Assembly: GCA_948099385.1 (NCBI GenBank)
Contig: CANUEZ040000210.1
Coordinates: 1,061,501-1,125,500 of the forward strand
Length of the DNA: 64,000 nt
Origin: Fasciola hepatica
Taxonomy: Eukaryota; Platyhelminthes; Trematoda; Plagiorchiida; Fasciolidae
Direction: 5' to 3'
Part shown: positions 36,263-47,300 of the stretch, one piece after another
How positions within the stretch are numbered: position 1 is the stretch's first letter
How the letters are laid out: each line of letters opens with the position of its first letter
Notes under the pieces: generated by a model
What the model saw: only the letters and a program-made list of their open reading frames with translations
The model's database searches: none
Told to the model about the DNA's origin: nothing
Translations under genes and position numbers: made by a program

Positions 36263-36385
36263 AGGAAGCCTGGTGGTCAGGTGTCATGCCCACGGAGACT
36301 TCAGAAGGGTGACTGCCGTCGAAAGCATATTGGGTGAGACTCTCTAGAAGTCTATTGGAAGGCTGCTTGGGATGCAGAGGTAGGC
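36263..36385 (-). repeat. 123-bp inverted repeat, left copy
   Basis: Reverse complement of 38652-38774 with a single mismatch that I could see. Its outer end is the junction with CR1-like copy C. Confidence 0.9.
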
Positions 36386-37840
36386 GAGTGGCACGGAATG
36401 AACGGTCAAGAGATACGAAGGAGGTGTCTAATGGAGCCTTTGTAGGGCAACCGTTATAAAATCGGGGAATGTTATTAGGGGTGATAATGGGTCGGCATGG
36501 GGGCGAAGAGTTTCGTTAGGAATGCGGTCGATGGCAGCTAAGTACTCATAAATTCTAGTAGAGATTACCACTGGATGCTGAGGTGATCTGTTAGCGCTTG
36601 ATAATAGATCTGGAGGACGGCATAGTGATTCTAGGTGGAACACTTGGGGCGAATCATATATGAATCGGGAAGAATTAGTAATGATGCTGGGGGGTCATTA
36701 TGGGGGTTGAGAGCCGTGGTGGAGGCAACCATGGTTTTACTAGCGGCCTTGTGAAGGGGGCGTTGAATGGCAGGGTAGATGGGATTTAAGTGAGATGGCT
36801 ATAACATTATGGATAGAGCTTGTTGAAGCGGCAGGCATCCCGAAGTGCTCCACAGAATGAGAGTGGCGAGTGGAGTAGTAGCGAGAGGATTGATGATGGG
36901 AGAGGCTCTATTATGAGGGGTCAGTTGGTATAGTGTGTAGTGGGATCAGAGTAGAATACGGCGACGTTGGAGGGTGGGGAGGAGAGGACGCTGAATTTGC
37001 GGAGTGGTAAAACGGCGCACATCATGTGGCGGAAAAGGGTCAGGAGAAAGCCATTTGTTGTGGTACCGGTTGGCAACCATGCTGGTAACTCGTCCTGGGT
37101 GATTCGGCTTTGGTAGAGCTAACGGCGGAGGTGGTAAGCTTGGTGGAAAGCTTGTGACGTGGCACTGCGTCTGTGGACGTGATGACGGCGGCCTCTGAGT
37201 TGATGGATGTGGTATGTATCCGCTGGGTGCACTGATCTCCTGGGGACCGAATAAATGCGCTGGTGGGCTAGATCCATGATGAGCCAAGTGACTCAGTAGT
37301 TACGCCAATGAGGGAGGACGCTGACCGTTAGTATGTCGGTTAGCTGAAGCGTGAGAGGTCGTAGGTTGACTGTCGATTGAAGCTGGAGCCGTGACAATGT
37401 CAGTGCAGGGGAGGTCTTGCCCATTAGAAGCAACGGGTGACGGGGGTGGCTTTGTGACCGAAGCTCTGAGAGGCAACGTAGTAGCTGCCTGGTCGGTGCG
37501 AGGTGGCACGTTGGAATCGAGCGAGTTGTTGGCTCGTTTGGCGGATAGACCGGGGCTTGAATGGCTGCTGGCTGAGAGGAGGGGCCGTATTGCTTGGCCG
37601 TGGGTAGACAGTGATGGAGAATGGAACGCAACAGGGAGCCTTTTGGAGGAACGCTGTGGTGTTGGAGGAGAACGGAAAAAATCCAGGTCCAAATTTTGTA
37701 ATGGTGCACTAGCCAGCAGGAGTGCTGACGATTTATTGACGGTGGAAACTGATTAGGGGGATTGGATGGCACTGGATCAGAGGGTGGTGGGCAATCGATC
37801 CGAGGGCCTCCCCCCGCAGCTGGGTTTTGTCAGCAGTAAT

Positions 37841-38422
37841 TTATATATTTTTAAATGGAGTGAGCTTTTCGATGGACTCTCTTTTTCTAAAGAATTCCAA
37901 GGCAGCTTTCTCTTCCAGGAATTGAAACAGTGGCGGGCAAATGTTTCGATGAAACCGCTTTCTGAATTTTTTGCCGTAGCACTCGTTGTATGACATACCA
38001 CAGACCATGAGCAGTGGCCGTTTGATCGAGGAAAGGAGAAAACGATCTGGAACACTCGCAACTACTGCATTTTTGGTAATTTTTATCCTTCTGTGGACTT
38101 CGTGCGCAACTGAATCCAGGGAGCGGCCAGCTGATAGTAGACTGCCGGTGTTCGGATGTTTTGAGGGATCGACGATATATGCGAGTGACAACAGCATGGT
38201 CAGCGCATCATCCGTGGATCGTAACCGCCTCCCTAAGGACAATAAGTTTTGCTGAAGAGCGTCATATTTGTTACCGGCTTCGCTGCATATATCTACCAGT
38301 GGTACTGAGCAAGGTACTGAGCAAGGTACTGAGGAGGTAGGAAGCCGAGAGCTTTTGGTGCTTCTAGGTTGAACCCGGTTTGCCACTCGGTGAAAGGGGC
38401 GGTTGGTAGATGACTTAGGCAT
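37841..38422 (-). pseudogene. ORF1 N-terminal frame of the long-tailed non-LTR family
   Basis: A 193-codon frame starting MPKSSTNRPFHRVANRVQ. The first third is basic and Ser/Pro-rich. The middle ('EAGNKYDALQQNLLSLGRRL', 'DDALTMLLSLAYIVD', 'GRSLDSVAHEVHRRI') looks helical, perhaps coiled-coil. I recognise no zinc knuckle, RRM or esterase motif. It contains a 12-bp tandem repeat (38302-38333), read as repeated CSVP. The position just before the Pro-rich ORF1 segment suggests it is the N-terminal part of ORF1, which the inner copy at 52.3 kb lacks. Function is unknown, possibly RNA binding. Confidence 0.5.
38302..38333. repeat. 12-bp tandem repeat
   Basis: 'ggtactgagcaa' repeated about 2.7 times, in frame within the ORF1 N-terminal frame. 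Confidence 0.85.
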
Positions 38423-38651
38423 GATATCTCAAATAATTATGACAGAAGTTGATTAGTAAGTCAGCTGCCAACCTCAGATTGTATCGTTCAGAAAAAACAG
38501 ATTTACTTTAGGTTTTAGGAGTATCCTGAAAAGCTGTTTGTGAGTTATTTCCCGTAGATACCTCAGTGAAAACTGTACCAACAGCGGCATGCCTAACGAC
38601 TTGGTGTAATGCAGTCTCACCCGGCACCCAGCAGTAAACGTCCACGTCCAC

Positions 38652-38774
38652 GCCTACCTCTGCATCCCAAGCAGCCTTCCAATAGACTTCTAGAGAGTCT
38701 CACCCAATATGCTTTCGACGGCAGTCACCCTTCTGAAGTCTCCGTGGGCGTGACACCTGACCACCAGGCTTCCT
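38652..38774 (+). repeat. 123-bp inverted repeat, right copy
   Basis: Partner of 36263-36385. Directly upstream of the endonuclease part of the outer element. Confidence 0.9.
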
Positions 38775-39854
38775 ATAAAGGCGACCATGTAACTAACTAA
38801 CTACCATGTAACTCACCTGTTAATCTCCCAGTACAGTTACTACTCTACCTGTTGACACCCTCCTTGTTGACTACCTGGCTGCCGGAAGCTCACTGGGCCC
38901 AAACGGGCATCCGCTGTCCTCACATGGAGCCTAGCTCCCTCGTACTGCTGGATTCCGGTTTGCTGTTGAAAAAATTATTGACTTAAAGAAGCATATACTT
39001 GTTTCTAGCTTTGACATTGTACTGGTTACAGAAACATGGTTAGCCGATCACACCCCAGCTGACATTGTCTCGTTGGTAGGCCATAACTCCTACTGAGTAA
39101 GCAGAGCGAACCGCCGAGGCGGTGGTTGTCTCGCACACACTAAACATAAATTTACTACCGCCATCATCCACCACCCAGAGCTCGACTGTATCCCCGACTC
39201 TCTTTGGCTCTCCTTCCAAATTCCTGGGAAAGTGTTGCGTATGAGGTGCGCCTACCGAGTACCTATTTCTGGTTACTGCGGATTTCCGCATATTATTAGG
39301 GCTTTAGAGTACACTCCTGCCATATCTCTAGGTTCGAAGATCAAGGCAGGAGACCTGAACTCTCTCTATACTTGTTTTAATACAGTGACTGACTCCTCTT
39401 ATTTATCCGACTTCCTTCTGGACACCTTCCCTGCTGGATGGACACAGCATGTCTCCACTGCAACAAGGCATAACAATATTTCTGACAGAGTCTTCACTCA
39501 TGGCCTCCCTGACGTGAGAGTCTCTGCCACACAAAACCTTCCCGGTAGTGACCACAAAATAGTCACATGTCACCTAGCAGTTGCGTAGGAATCATGCCTA
39601 CCTGAAGTTGTTGAAATCTGAAACCGAAGCACCTACAGACTGGTCAACTGGGCCCAGTTGCCTACTTCCCTCCGGGGTAATGGCTGGTCCGACTTCTTCC
39701 TAAGGTCAGCCGCAAAGAGCGGCCGTTGTGTTCTACGCCAAGTTGCTCTCCTCCATAAACCGCCTACCCCAACCGTTAGGCGTATTAGAGCCATGACTAC
39801 CAAAATTGCCAGGCTTCGATAAAAGATGTGCAAGCTCGAGAACTCTTTCCTCGT
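38652..39854 (+). mobile_element. Outer long-tailed non-LTR element, segment 1 (endonuclease)
   Basis: Plus-strand text matches the endonuclease of the inner copy: 'FDIVLVTETWL' (about 39009-39041), 'RRGGGCLAHT', 'GDLNSLYTC' (about 39350-39376), 'GWTQHVSTATRHNN' (about 39435-39476) and 'GSDHKIVTCHLA' (39543-39578). The equivalent inner block is 'GWTQHVQSPTRGNN'. Several stops are present, and GDFN has become GDLN. The element breaks off at 39854, where the LTR of a Gypsy element begins, and resumes at 52487. Confidence 0.8.
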
Positions 39855-40182
39855 TGTTGGGTTTGGCCTGAACAGGCATGTGCTCAGACAGACGATCTTG
39901 CATGCACACACACGCACTACATAGCTGACGTTTGCCGTGCTTCGTCCTGGACGGCATTGACCAATCAGATTGTATCACGTGTTGCTCGACCTTGCACGAC
40001 GTGGTCCGATTGTACTGTTGCCTTACGTTTCCGATCACATACACGACTGACTCACGCACTTGCATACTCGTTTGCGTTTTCACTTGCTTGCTTGTACTGG
40101 CGCTTACTGTACGTTGCTGCAGGAATATACGTTTATCCATACACGTGCGCCTTTCTTCTTTAGCCGGATTGTGAACACAACA
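39855..40182 (+). repeat. 5' LTR of the Gypsy element (328 bp)
   Basis: Starts TGTTGGGTTTGG and ends GAACACAACA. Matches 44156-44369 plus 52375-52486. Confidence 0.92.
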
Positions 40183-40184
40183 TT

Positions 40185-40202
40185 TGGCGTCGCGGCTTCA
40201 AA
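40185..40202 (+). promoter_or_regulatory. Probable tRNA primer-binding site
   Basis: Two bases after the 5' LTR, 'tggcgtcgcggcttcaaa' begins with the TGG that pairs with the CCA end of a tRNA and continues with a complement of a T-arm-like sequence. I cannot name the tRNA. Confidence 0.6.
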
Positions 40203-40210
40203 CCTGCGGA

Positions 40211-41110
40211 ATGACAGCTACAATTCGTGCTATAGATCAATTTTGGATCGATGCTGCTGTTAAACTATCCTCAGATTCGTGGAATTCGTGGAAGACTACT
40301 TTCATTGATTATGTGGAGATTTCGTCCATCTTTAATACTGGCATCAAGCTTTCAGAAGAACATAAGCTGAAACTTCTTCGACTACATCTGGGAGATGAAG
40401 GACGAAGGCTTTTTGACGCATTGAGTTTGTGCATGAAAACGTCGTTGAAGGATGCACTGGAAACATTAGACAAACATTGAGGACCCGATATAAATGCCTA
40501 TGTGGCAAGTTACAAATTTTCACTCATGAAGCAGCAGCCCAGAGAGAAGATTGATGACTTCATATCTCGGCTTCTGTGTGCGGTACGCCGCTGCGATTAC
40601 AACTCAGAGCCATCATAAAAATTTGAAGAGGTGCTTCTTATTCAGCAACTTGTTTCGGGCTTTTGTGATAAAGAATTCGTGAAGCTATACTTGCAGAAAA
40701 TTCCCTCAAACTCATTTGGGATAGTGCATGTGACGTTGCAAGTACGAAAAGTGATGTTAATGAGCAGGTGAAACTATTCCACTCCGATGCAGTTAGTACG
40801 GATATTAATCGCATCAGAGCTGTCGCACCGAATACGGATCGTGTCTCCAAACAACGTGTTCATTGCTTTAGATGCGGAAGTACCCAACACAAAGCTGACT
40901 ATAAACTCTGCCCCGCAGTAAATGTCCAGTGCCGCATTTGCAGTAAGTATGGCCATTTTGCTCGTGTTTGTCGTAAACATGCTTTTTCTCACGTATGTGA
41001 CATGAATTCTAGAGATCTATGTTCCACAAATCAGCCTTCTGATAACATTTACTCCCTGAATACTCGTTCACCTCGTACAGCGTTGCATAATTTTGAAACT
41101 AAATTGCCTT
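40211..41110 (+). pseudogene. Gypsy gag: capsid-like part and CCHC zinc knuckles
   Basis: The ATG at 40211 starts a frame ending in a stop at 40480 (TGA). Recognisable gag text continues past it ('YVASYKFSLMKQQPREKIDD' in 40498-40557, 'FEEVLLIQQLVSGFCDKEF') with another stop. The nucleocapsid is in the frame 40768-41430. The second knuckle is canonical, CRICSKYGHFARVC (CX2CX4HX4C). The first, CFRCGSTQHKADYKLC, has six residues between His and the last Cys instead of four. Gag would package the element RNA into particles. It is disrupted by at least two stops and a frame change. Confidence 0.85.
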
Positions 41111-41625
41111 TACCTGGTATTTGTACGGTTTATTTTGAAAATGATAATAATGATAATAATGTGCATTCTCTAACAATGGAACTAGATTCAGCTTCACCTA
41201 TAACTGTAATACCTAACGATTTTTACCGCAGTCATTCTATCGCTTTACCGATACACCCGTCATCGTACACTTTTGGCAGTTCTTCAAAAAATACTATGCC
41301 CATTCTTGGTTTTGTACGTTTTACGTTATTCTTGAACGAAAGTTGTAAGTGCCGGATTGCTGTGTACGTGTCCAACAATAACAGTAAACCGAAATGCCAT
41401 GGTATCGCAACGAGTTGCTCCATACGTTGACAGAATGCTTGTCGCAAACATAGAAGCTTACGGTTCCCAGGCAAAATATCCCAATATGTTTAAGAACGAT
41501 ATCGGGCGAATTCCAACTGGACAACACAGAATTCCACTGATTTCTAATGCAATCCCATTCAGCATCCAACAACCTCGACCAGTACCACTTGCTAAAAGGG
41601 GGCGGTTACTACGGCACTTCGGGAA
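41110..41625 (+). pseudogene. Gypsy aspartic protease region
   Basis: In the frame 40768-41430, 'TMELDSASPITVIP' (41175-41216) sits where the protease active site (D-S/T-G) belongs. The Gly is replaced by Ala, so it reads DSA. 'GFVRFTLFL' follows, as in retroviral-type proteases. The frame then shifts into 41357-41644 ('FKNDIGRIPTGQHRIPLISNA'), the linker to the RT. Confidence 0.7.
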
Positions 41626-42363
41626 ATGCTCGAGAACGATTTAGTTGAACCGATACAGTGCTCTGAATGGGTACACCCCTTGGTTGCGGTTCTCAAGAAA
41701 GATGGATCTGTACAAGTCTGCGCTGATTTACGCGTGCTAAACCAGTATATCATAGTAGACAAATTTCCGTTACCAACTGCGGACCAGCTAATCGTAAAGT
41801 TAGTCGGTGCTAAGGTATTTTCGAAGTTGGATGTGAGAATTGCCTATTTTCACATGCCACTCACAACTGAACCACGGCCTTTAACAGCCTTTCTAACGCA
41901 GGATGGACTCTTTAAATACAAGGTACTTCCTATGGGGCTGGCTAGTGCACCGGCAGCCTGGAAAAAGTTTACGACACTTTCTTTTGCAGATCTGAAAGGT
42001 TGCGTAGTTTACATGGATGATATTTGCGCGTTTGGCAGATCTCCCGAAGAGCACGCGTCTAACCTAAACACCGTATTGTTTCGGTTAAAGGAACTAAATT
42101 TGCGTTCAAATTTACGAAAGCTCCAATTTGCTGTGTCAGAAATCGAGTTTCTTGGTCATGTCATTTCATCTGCTGCAGTGAAACCGAATGAGGAGAACAC
42201 ACGTGCTATCCTCGAATGCCGAAAGCCAGAAACGGTTGAACAAGTAAAACACTTTTTAGGTATGTGTACTTACTACCTACGGCATTTTAAAATTTTTTCA
42301 ACCATTTCGGAACCATTACGTAAACTGACACGAAATGGGCAAAGAATTTGTTTGGAATACTGA
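41626..42363 (+). pseudogene. Gypsy reverse transcriptase
   Basis: An open stretch of 245 codons with RT blocks in order: 'WVHPLVAVLKKDGSVQVCAD', 'FPLPTADQLIVKL', 'FSKLDVRIAYFHMPL', 'LPMGLASAPAAWKKF', the catalytic 'VVYMDDICAFG' (about 42006-42038), 'LQFAVSEIEFLGHVIS' and 'VKHFLGMCTYYLRHF'. The catalytic aspartates are kept. The usual 'DLRSAYxQ' is 'DVRIAYFH'. The frame ends at 42363 by a small frame change; RNase H is in the frame starting 42335. Confidence 0.92.
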
Positions 42364-42820
42364 ACAAGAGCGTGCTTACAATTCCATTTGCCAACTGGCT
42401 GCCTCAAATCCCTCCGTTGCAATTTTTGACGAGAGCTGCCCTACGTACGTATCTACAGACGTTTCCGACGTTGGGATTGGAACTGTGCTATCGCAGTTGC
42501 AAAATGGTATGGAGAAGGTAGTTGCTTATGCCTCACGGTCTCTATCTGCCACGGAACGAAATTACCCTACCGGCGAGAAGGGAGCTCGTGCATGTGTTTG
42601 GGCATGCGAAAAGTGGCACCCCTACCTTTTTGGACGGCGTTTTGTTTTACGCACTGATCACGCCTCTTTGACAACCCCACTTTGTTGCGGTAGCAAAGGT
42701 CAACGCCCTCTACGCCTCAGCCGCTGGTACGCACGACTATTGAATTATGATTTTGATGTCGTCTATGGTGGTGGATAAAACAACCAAGTAGCTGACGCGC
42801 TTTCTCGTCTTCCTTTGGAT
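42335..42820 (+). pseudogene. Gypsy RNase H
   Basis: Frame 42335-42778 has the RNase H domain typical of Ty3/Gypsy: 'YVSTDVSDVGIGTVLSQ' (catalytic Asp), 'VVAYASRSLSATERNY', 'ACVWACEKWHPYLFG' (with Val in place of the usual Glu region) and 'FVLRTDHASL'. A TAA at 42776-42778 interrupts the 'VVYGGG...NNQVADALSRLP' junction, after which the frame reads on. Confidence 0.88.
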
Positions 42821-44141
42821 AATGCAGGTGAGAGCGACGATCTGGGGGAGGTCAAAAAGATTGCGTTTCCTAATGATTCGAACCCCAGAACGATTACGCT
42901 TGGTGAGATTACGAGACATACACAAGGTGATCCGGTTCTAAAATCCGTCTATGATTACGTTTCCACGGAATGGCCAAGAAGACAACAACTACAACCGGCA
43001 CTGCTACCATTTTACGCTGTCAAAGATGAGCTTTCAGCAGGTAATAACTGCGTCATGAGAGGTAATCGTCTTGTAATACCGGAAAGTTTAGTTCCTGCTG
43101 TTATATCAGCTGGGCATGAGGGGCACCCTGGTATCGTGAGAACAAAGGCCCGCATACGCGAATACTACTGGTGGCCACGATTCAACTCCAGGGTCGAAGC
43201 TTCAGTAAGGGAATGTGCACCTTATCAGCATTCTGATAAAAGCACGAAGTCACTGAATGCACCTATTCAGCCCATTGAATATCCAATGAAACCTTGGGCG
43301 AAAATTGCAGTTATATCATGGGACCATTTGGAAACGCCCCTTATCATCAACTAAACGTCCTTGCTGCCACATGTTTCTACTCCAAGTGGCTAGAGGCTTT
43401 TCCATGCCGAGAAATTACTACTTCCATAATTCTGCCATGGCTGCGAAACCTGTTTGCGAGGTTCGGTCTACCTGACGAAGTAGTCGCCGACAGTGGTCCT
43501 CAATTTCGCAGTTATGGATTCAGAAATTACCTTTCTCAGAGCGGCATCCGCCATGTGCGCACGGTACCGTACAATCCATCAGCAAATGGCATGGTGGAAC
43601 GCTTAAATCGCACACTGAAAGAAACCATTCAAACCATAGCCACTGGGAGATGTCCCTTACTGCTGCATTGGCCGCTTACAGAACTACACCGCATACTGCC
43701 ACCGGAAAGACTCCGTCACACGTAAAGTTCGGCAGACAAATACGAACGCGACTGAACGCGGCGCGACTGGAGTACAGCGATCCAAAACCGGAAGAAGAGA
43801 AGAGAAGAACGAACTACCAAAATAAATACGGGAGATACGGTCAAACACCACAGCCCGGAACATTTGTCAGATTTTGCAAACCTCAAGTTCGCAAAGGGGA
43901 GAAAATGCTGTCTTCAACAATGAAAGTTAAAAGCTTCCAATCTCCCGGTACATACTTGCTGGAGGACGGCACTAAGATAAAAGCTCGTCGACTTTATACA
44001 ACACTTTGTGGGAGACGACCACCGAAGCCACTTTCCTCAAGTACCACACCCTTTCCAAGTATGTCTGCAACAAACAACACGGGGTTCCGAAGATCCAGTC
44101 GCGAACGATTTCCAGTTGAGTGCTACTTTTATCTTAAGTAG
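42815..44141 (+). pseudogene. Gypsy integrase
   Basis: The zinc-binding domain is in 42815-43354: 'GHEGHPGIVRTKARIREYYW' then 'VRECAPYQHSDK', where the second Cys of the CxxC pair is missing. The catalytic core is in 43294-43725: 'LFARFGLPDEVVADSGPQF' and 'NPSANGMVERLNRTLKET', keeping the central Asp and the Glu of DDE. A frame change near 43650 leads to 'LAAYRTTPHTATGKTPSHVK' and the C-terminal domain (43650-44141), ending 'GFRRSSRERFPVECYF' and stop. At least two frame changes make it inactive. Confidence 0.9.
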
Positions 44142-44143
44142 AT

Positions 44144-44155
44144 AAGGAGAGGTGG
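44144..44155 (+). promoter_or_regulatory. Polypurine tract before the 3' LTR
   Basis: 'aaggagaggtgg' directly precedes the TGTTG of the 3' LTR. It is the expected primer site for plus-strand DNA synthesis, with one T. Confidence 0.7.
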
Positions 44156-44369
44156 TGTTGTGTTTGGTCTGAACAGGCATGTGCTCAGACAGACGATCTT
44201 GCATGCACACACACGCACTACATAGCTGACGTTTGCCGTGCTTCGTCCTGGACGGCATTGACCAATCAGATTGTATCACGTGTTGCTCGACCTTGCACGA
44301 CGTGGTCCGATTGTACTGTTGTCTTACGTTTCCGATCACATACACGACTGACTCACGCACTTGCATACT
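44156..44369 (+). repeat. 3' LTR of the Gypsy element, first part
   Basis: Matches 39855-40068 with about three differences, then stops abruptly at 'ttgcatact'. The rest of the LTR is at 52375-52486. Confidence 0.92.
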
Positions 44370-47300
44370 AATAATGATAATGGTATATTTCTTGATCGTG
44401 GTCAAGACACATGCACAAGGCATGATCAGAGAACACAGCAATTCACATTTATGTAGGGTAATCACAATTTTGAAGAATATGGTTCACACAATTGCAGTAA
44501 TAGAACAATCAGCTTGGACGGTGTTTAGGTGAGCTAAAGAGAGGACGGTTAGCGCGGCCATTGCGAATCGGTTTCGAATTCGGGACGGGGACGGTGCGGT
44601 TAGCGGGATGGACGTGGGAATGAAGGAAAAGCGATACTGAAGAAGGGTAAAAGGGCAGTGTTTGCAAGAACCCATAGAGCAACTGGTGTCGGACAACACT
44701 ACATGAACAGGGAGTTGATGCAAGAATAAAACACAACTTGCCTTATGGATGCCGATAACTGTCTGCGACGGGTCCGGTAGTCCAGAATGGATCACGGCGA
44801 TCTATGGAATTTGGTGTGCAGTCGATGAAGATAGGGAGAGAGCGGTGGAGTGAAAGAGATTCAAAAAAGAGTCGGGAAGTGTAAAAGGAGTCGCAGTGTG
44901 GCACCAACTGGATATTTGAGGAATCAATACTGAGAAATTGGTTGTTACCAAAAGAAGATTAAAAATAGAGTTAACATGGTGTTATCAAAATGCAGTTGGA
45001 GATGCCTACAGGAAATAGAGAAGATTGACCCTCCATTGGATAACTCATTGTGGGGGTTGCCTGTGATACAAATGCAAGTGAGTCGAATGGGATATCCAGA
45101 TTGGTCTTTCTGTATAGGTAATTCCGATATTATATAGAAAGCCACATGGAGGCAGAAGCTCTCACCAGGAATGCGGTGTGCTTTTAAGGAGTGTGAATGG
45201 TGGGTGGACACAACTGGGAGTTTCAACAAGCCTTCGATGGAGCACTTGGTGACACGCTGCTGATGCGACCAAGCAAGTATGCACAGGTGGCGAAGAGAAA
45301 GGAGGACTGCGGTGACTGGGAGAGGCCAGACCCGATGGAACAGAGGAAGTTGAGTGTAAAAGTGAGATTTTCTGCATACGTAATAAAAGAATAAATAACC
45401 AAGTGTTTGGTATTTTGTTTCATAAAGACGTTGGTAGCCGTTGATGGCAGGTGGTGCAAGATGAGGGCAGCAGTCAAAAAGGGCTAGGCTGAAAAACTAG
45501 GGCGAGTGGGTACGGAACGCAGCCGCGAGGGCCAGACTCCAGTTCTGCACGCAGAATGAATTGAACTATTCGTGTGGAGTACAGGAAATGAATGCTGGTG
45601 GGTGATGTCAGGAATCCGTCCGGCGGTCCGGTGAGACTATCATGAATAATTGTAATCCTGGTTATGGGATTGTGATCACCGGTTAGCCATGTAAGGTGCT
45701 CCATATAAAGCGTCGTCAGGTGTGAGTGTAGGTTTAACCACGGCCAGTCCGATCGATCAAACCGTTTGGTCCGTTAGGTAATCAAAGGATAACGTCGATC
45801 TGGTTGACGGGCTATCCTGGTAACCACTGAGTTCTGGAATAGAGGAGAAATGCGGCAGTCTGGAGAATGCTCCAGCTGGGGGATATGATTAACAGCTTAG
45901 CGGAAATTAGAGTGTTAATGCTACTTGATGGCCAGTGGGCCGATCTACTAGGGACTAACGGGCGGAGGCTGGTATTTTTTTTAGGGCGTTTAGTTGATAA
46001 TGGGAATATTAAGCGCATGCTTAGCCAGAGTGCAAAATGGTTAGGCTGATAGGTGGTAGAATAGTAAAGGGGCTTAGTTGAGGGTCAAAAATAAAACAGT
46101 GGGTCAGAAATGGGAAAAGAGAGGACAGCAGTCAGGTTGTTGACCCGGCTGTAAGTGGGGGCGGAGAAATTATAAAGAAAAAAGGAAAAGCACAGAGCTA
46201 AGGCGAGGCCTTCTTATGTGGATGCGAATGTGCTGGTTTTCCATGGGGTAATACGTAATCAGATACATAAGCTAGCTAGGTGGGATGGTGTGCTAACAAA
46301 CCATGAGCAAATACGGTGATCGGTGAGTATTGGTTATTAAAGGGTGGTAATCAGCATGGCAGGACTCGAGTAACGGAGGAGTGCAAGAAAAAGGCGATGA
46401 GACCACTGGGTTATAGCCCGAGACAAGAGAACTAAGTGAAGGTGAGCACCTATCATTAAAGGAACAACAGTTTACTAATGGAATTAGTGTCAGTAAGAAT
46501 TTTGGTTTTGTAACTGAGTCTACATGGTAGCAGACAAATCATCGCTGACTTTGGACAACATTATTAGTGCTTGGGCTCGAGGGGGATAGAAAAAGTAAAC
46601 TTGTGGATAATAAATTATAAATGTGTAATGATTGCATTCCGACAATCAATACAAGCGAGGCTTTGTCCATAGCTGTTAGGCGTGGGCGTATCAATGCCGG
46701 GGTGTCGTCAGAGCAGAGGTCGCATGATGTAACTATTCAGATCGCGTATCGACTACTGTATTAAACATCAGCAAGCTGGTTAGGGATTTTGCAGGGAACC
46801 CAAAAGGGTTGAAGCTGAGTAAGGCGGGGTCGGCAAGTATACGTGGAGAGCTCGAACGGCGTGCTGTCACCCCACACTGGTCTAGACAAAAGGAACTGCA
46901 GGTTAACTCGAAAGCGTGGGGTTTCCCATATGCAGGGTCGGGTCTAGGCCGTTATCAGAAATCCATCTGTAATGAAGGGGGCAAAAAGCATTAGCCCAAG
47001 ACCTTCCCAGCCTGAAGTGGATTTCTTCTTTTTATTGAGGAGAGGGAGAACAAATTTACGCCGTAGGGTAAACTCCCCTTTTCTCCTTGACCCGCCTTTC
47101 TTTACACGTGGCCCATTGGGTCCGAGACTGATAGGGATGGCTGTTTCCCCTTATTGTGAGACCGCTACAGACCAGATGTCATAACCTTCAGGGGTGTTGC
47201 TGCCACAAGCAGTGAAAGAAAAAAGATAGGATGGAGCAATCACTCAGATAATGGCAGCATTCTTGGGGCTATCACTTAACAGCTTGCTCTTGCCAATAAC

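Larger units (their letters stand above)
36263..38650 (-). mobile_element. Inverted 5' (ORF1) part of the outer long-tailed non-LTR element
   Basis: A strand-asymmetric stretch (purine-rich on +, so C/T-rich on the minus strand) with Pro/Ser-rich minus-strand frames at 37841-38422, 37293-37772, 37300-37692, 36946-37287 and 36428-36643. Part of it matches ORF1 of the inner copy: 'SNVPPRTDQAATT' here against 'SNSPPRTNEPATT' at 52.3 kb, followed in both by Ser/Thr/Pro-rich text. So this is ORF1 of the same family. It faces opposite to the rest of the outer element (from 38652) and shares a 123-bp inverted repeat with it, as expected from a 5' inversion during insertion (twin priming). Confidence 0.65.

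Noticed and set aside
44530..44600. SINE B-box ('ggtttcgaattcgggac') inside the inner element's tail
   Set aside because: Only the short box matches. None of the family head or tail blocks are present, so chance is likely.
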